Shown here: one piece after another, positions 7,361 to 10,660 of the stretch
How the letters are laid out: each line of letters starts with the position of its first letter
Numbering within the stretch: position 1 is the first letter of the stretch
Origin: Poronia punctata
Taxonomy: Eukaryota > Ascomycota > Sordariomycetes > Xylariales > Xylariaceae
Direction of reading: 5' to 3'
Assembly: GCA_022579005.1 (NCBI GenBank)
Contig: MU402019.1
Span: forward strand, 1 to 10,660
DNA length: 10,660 bases
Made by a program: the position numbers and the translations under genes
The notes under the pieces: generated by a model
What the model saw: only the letters and a program-made list of their open reading frames with translations
Databases searched by the model: none
Told to the model about the DNA's origin: nothing

Positions 7361-8431
7361 TTTTTAATTTTTTTAATTAAATTAATTTATTAGCTTTTAT
7401 AAGCTATTTTTTTATTAACTTGTTAGCTTATACTTAGCTTTATATATTTTTTTTTATTTATAACCTTATTTTAGTATTTACTTCTTTTTTTAGCATTATT
7501 ATTTTATTAAGCTTTTTACTAAGTAATTGCTATTATGCTACTTTTAAAGCTTTTTTGTTTTAAGTTTATATATTAGCACACTTTTAATGCTAATATAAGT
7601 TAATTATTTTTAAACTGTTAAATTTTTAATTTTAACTATAATTTTGCTTAACTAAATAATAATAAGCTAAAAATTGCAATAATGCTTAATAAAAAGCCTT
7701 GCTAGCATTACGTTTTTAATATATATTTAAATTTTTATATTTATTATTTTTGCTGCTTTAGTAACGTTAATTATACTTTTTATAAAAAAAACTACTAAAG
7801 TTATTATGCTATACGTTTGCTGCTTTTTTGCTTATTAGTTTGCTTAAATATTTTTTTTTTTTAAATACCTTTTGCTTTAATTAGTATAGCTTAATAAATT
7901 ATATAATATGCTACTTATTTTTGCGTTAAAATAAAAAACGCTTAGCAAAACTATTAAGCTACTATTATTAAAGCTAAAAATAAAAACAAAAATAAAAACG
8001 TAAGTATAAACGCTACTTTATTAAATAATACTTTTATTACTATAAGTTAACGTATATTTTGCTTATTTAAAGCAAGCTTAGCTTTTTAGTATATAGTTAT
8101 TTTTAAAAAAAAGCTAGTTATACTAGTTAAAAAAAAAAAGCAACGCTATATTGCTATTTATTAAAAATTAGTTGCTATTTATTATTTATTAACTATTATA
8201 GTTACTTTTTTTATTATTTATACTTTTACTGCTTATTTACTAATATATTTACTAATATTTAATAGTTTTATATTAGCAAAAAAAAGCTTTTATTTAATAA
8301 CTTTAATAATATTATATATAAAGCCTAGTTTTTTATTTTTTTTAAAGTATTAAAATAGCTTTTTAAGCAATTTAAATACTTATTTGCGCTAATTATATAT
8401 ACTTATTTTAAAAGCTGCTAATAAAAAGCTA

Positions 8432-8611
8432 AACTTTAAAAAAGCTTATAAAAATAAAAGCATTAAAGCGTTTTTTAATATTAGCAAAGCTTATTAAAAG
8501 ATTTTTATTTATAATATAGTTTTTACTACTACTATTAGTTTTATTTATAATACTTATTAAACTACGTTGCTTATTTTTAGCTATAGCTATTTTAATAGCA
8601 TAGTATATTAT
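8432..8611 (-). pseudogene. 60-codon stop-free minus-strand stretch
   Basis: One minus-strand frame has no stop for 60 codons, whereas the other two minus frames over the same bases carry many. The strand is A-rich, so stops are expected often and their absence is more telling than on the plus strand. The deduced text includes KNKQRSLISIINKTNSSSKN (about 8516-8575) and ISFANIKKRFNAF (about 8462-8500). Asn and Ile may stand for ancestral Asp, Met, Thr or Val. The plus strand in the same register contains FFNISKAY (8471-8494), loosely like a reverse-transcriptase motif, but the following residues do not fit. No family assigned. Confidence 0.28.
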
Positions 8612-9879
8612 TTACTTTTTTAGCTACTTTTTAGCTTTTGCTTGCTAACTTTTTATTTAATAATAATATTTTTTATATTAATAATTTAAAGTATATTTTA
8701 AGTTATAATAAGTTTATTAAAATATAAGTTTTTATTTTTTATAATATTATAGCTTAGTTTTAGCTTACTTAGCAATAGTTTATTATTTTTTTATTAACTA
8801 AGTATATATTTTATAATTTAATATTTATTATATTAATTATAACTACTTTACTTATTATTTTACTTAGTATAAACTTTTTTAACTTTTTTTTTATATTAGT
8901 TTAGTAAACAGCTTATATTTACTAAGTATTTAGCTAGCTTTTAAATATTATATTTTACTAGCTAGCTTTTTTATTTTATTAAATATTTTTATTTACTTTA
9001 GTTTTTTTAATATTAAACAATATTTTTTATTACTTATTTTTTTTACTTATTTTTTAACTTAAATAGCGTTGTTTTGCTAGCATTTTTTAGCTAGTTTATT
9101 TATAGCTTAAATAATAATATAAAAAATATATTATAAACTTAAAAATAAATTTTTAGTAATTAAATTTAGTATGCTTAAATTTTTACTTTTTTAATAACTT
9201 TAACTTAAATATATATAAAAGCTAGTTTTTTTTTATACTTAAACTTAAAATATACTATTAATAGCTTTACTACGTTATTTGCTTAAAACTTTTTTAGTAT
9301 ATAGCGCTTATTATAATACTTTTATATTAACTTTATTACTTGTTTTTAATACTTATAAACTGCGTAGCATATAGCTTTTATTTATTATAGCTTTTTTTTT
9401 ACTTTTTAAATATTAAATTAAAGCTGTTTTAGCATATACTTAATACTTTTTAAGTAATATTTATATAATACTTTAAATAGTAAATAGCTTATAATAATAT
9501 ATTAGCTATTATTATATATAAACTTAATATTTACTAATACTTTTACTTAGCTATTTAGCTTATTATTATAAAAAATATAAAAATACTTTTTTAAAGTTTA
9601 GTATACTTATTTTATTTAGCTATTAGTTTAAAAGTGCTATATAGTAAATAGCTACTAATGTACTTTTTATATTTTATAAAACTTTTTTTAAAATTTGCTT
9701 ATAATAAGTTTATTTTTATTACTTATAATCTTTTTTAAAAACTTATACTAGCAGTTTACTTTATAATATATAATTACTATAAGCTTAGCAATATTAAGCA
9801 TTTTTTATATAAAAATAAACAATGCTATTTTTATAAACTAGTTTATAATAATTAAAATTATATTATAAATATTGCTATT

Positions 9880-9899
9880 TACTTTTATATATAAAAGTA
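9880..9899. repeat. 20-base perfect palindrome
   Basis: TACTTTTATATATAAAAGTA equals its own reverse complement. It could form a hairpin or cruciform; the alternating TA core adds flexibility. Chance formation in AT-rich DNA cannot be excluded. Confidence 0.5.
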
Positions 9900-9960
9900 G
9901 TTCTATAATAAAATCTAAGCTAATTTTTTAAAAAGGCTATTTTAATAAAAATAATAACTA

Positions 9961-9978
9961 AAGCTTTTTATAAAGCTT
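9961..9978. repeat. Hairpin with 7-base arms
   Basis: AAGCTTT (9961-9967) and AAAGCTT (9972-9978) are reverse complements around TTAT. The arms hold two HindIII-type AAGCTT palindromes. Confidence 0.4.
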
Positions 9979-10475
9979 ATACTTTAGCTTTTAAGCTTTT
10001 TTATATTGCATATAGCTAGCAACGTATTTTTAAACATTTTATTTTAAGCCTTTTTAGTAAAACTTATGCTATAATAACTTAGCTATTTTTTTTTTTTATA
10101 TGCTTAGCTTTTAAGTTATTATAATGCTAATATATTAGTTACTTTACTAAAGCTTTTTAAGCTAAAATTACTAGCTATTTTTTAAAATATAATATACTTA
10201 TACTATTAATATAATATTTTTTATATATTTTAGCTTTATAATATATAATCTTTACTAGCTTTATAAAAATAAAGTTTTTAGCTTATAGTTTATAAACTAT
10301 TTTATAAAACTATATTAAAGCTGCTAGTTTAAAAGCTGTTTTACTTTAAGCTAATTTTTTAGCTTTAGTATATAAAATATATTAGTTATAAATAATAACT
10401 TTAGCTCTTTTTTTTAAAAAAATAGTTTTTATGCTTTTAGTAGTAGCTTTTACTAAATAAGTTACTATTACTATT

Positions 10476-10496
10476 TATATAATATATAATATATAA
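10476..10496. repeat. TATATAA x3 microsatellite
   Basis: Three exact copies of TATATAA occupy 10476-10496, followed by a run of AT at 10502-10510. Low-complexity DNA with no evidence of function. Confidence 0.5.
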
Positions 10497-10660
10497 GTTA
10501 AATATATATATTAATATTTTTTACTTTTTTACTTTTAAAAATTATTTATAATTATATAATAAAAATCTAGTGCTTTATAAGCTTATAAGTTTATAATTTA
10601 TACTTTTATTATTAAATAAGCTAATAAGTATAAGTTTAATAAAGCTTTTTAAGCTGCTTT

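Larger units (their letters stand above)
949..10660. repeat. Saturated RIP-like transposon-derived block
   Basis: Almost every C is preceded by G or A and mostly followed by T; the complementary rule holds for G. In 8401-8700 the 27 C are 12 GCT, 10 ACT, 3 GCA, 1 GCG and 1 ACG. TC, CC and ACA are absent there, and GA/TC are rare across the whole block. Stops are frequent in nearly all frames. This is expected of multi-copy DNA exposed to strand-symmetric C-to-T mutation, as RIP does in ascomycetes. The transposon family cannot be named: reverse transcriptase, integrase and transposase motifs were looked for and not convincingly found. The right end lies beyond the window. Confidence 0.7.
7361..10660. 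repeat. T-rich right part of the saturated block
   Basis: The plus strand is strongly T-rich (8521-8580: 32 T against 17 A) and slightly C over G, so the minus strand is purine-rich. Because stops are A-rich, plus-strand frames here look open by composition alone, producing Phe/Leu/Ile/Tyr strings that should not be read as membrane proteins. Only the minus-strand run at 8432-8611 stands out. Palindromes lie at 9880-9899 and 9961-9978 and a period-7 repeat at 10476-10496. No gene can be named. Confidence 0.5.

Noticed and set aside
8471..8497. Plus-strand FFNISKAY followed by a stop, resembling reverse-transcriptase motif A
   Set aside because: The match is short, the residues after it do not follow any RT family I know, and the minus strand here is stop-free and a better coding candidate.
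1..10660. Mitochondrial, plastid, apicomplexan or bacterial AT-rich DNA
   Set aside because: No rRNA, tRNA or conserved organelle gene in 10.6 kb, stops at near-background density in most frames, and a context-specific loss of C and G that base composition alone does not give.
1..10660. CRISPR array, tRNA or rRNA gene, bacterial-type terminator
   Set aside because: No regularly spaced exact repeats of 20 bases or more, no tRNA-like cloverleaf with conserved arms, and the hairpins seen are not G+C-stemmed or followed by a meaningful T-run in this T-rich context.
949..10660. Centromeric DNA
   Set aside because: Fungal regional centromeres can be AT-rich RIP-mutated repeats like this, so it is possible, but nothing in the sequence identifies a centromere; it would need CENP-A mapping.

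Overview
This 10,660-base window holds no intact gene. It is extremely A+T-rich: hand counts give about 17% G+C at 8401-8700 and about 26% at 661-960. Stops occur at high density in nearly every frame, and I found no convincing ATG-started reading frame longer than about 60 codons on either strand. The surviving C and G bases sit in a very narrow set of contexts. This is the look of an AT-isochore of a filamentous ascomycete (Pezizomycotina): old transposon DNA destroyed by repeat-induced point mutation (RIP) or a similar C-to-T process acting on both strands. The organism call is inference from mutation pattern, not from a recognised gene.

Layout. (1) 1-660: AT-rich, moderately mutated, A-rich on the plus strand, with a strong nested hairpin at 530-598. 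(2) 661-944: a relatively spared island that keeps CpA, TpC, CpC and CpG, with a cluster of TACG motifs, a pyrimidine tract and a TATA-like box. (3) 940-953: TAACA-GTAT-TGTTA, where the spared island stops and saturated mutation begins; this is a candidate transposon edge. (4) 949-10660: saturated block. It is A-rich on the plus strand to about 2250, mixed to about 3540, then increasingly T-rich to the window end. It contains stop-poor frames that look like the ghosts of coding sequence, several perfect palindromes and short tandem repeats whose copies differ by C/T changes. A second, weaker spared patch lies at 7068-7360.

Interpretation. The simplest model is one or more large, multi-copy transposable elements (type not identifiable by eye) inserted beside a less repeated sequence and then mutated to saturation. 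The left end of the mutated block is near 949; its right end is not in the window. Purine/pyrimidine bias and some minus-strand stop-free runs hint that the right half was coded on the minus strand, but plus-strand stop-poor frames at 3121-5084 keep the orientation open. No tRNA, rRNA, CRISPR array, intact insertion sequence or working gene was seen. The most interesting feature is the neighbour rule of the surviving cytosines: almost all are GC or ACT, and TC/GA are nearly absent.
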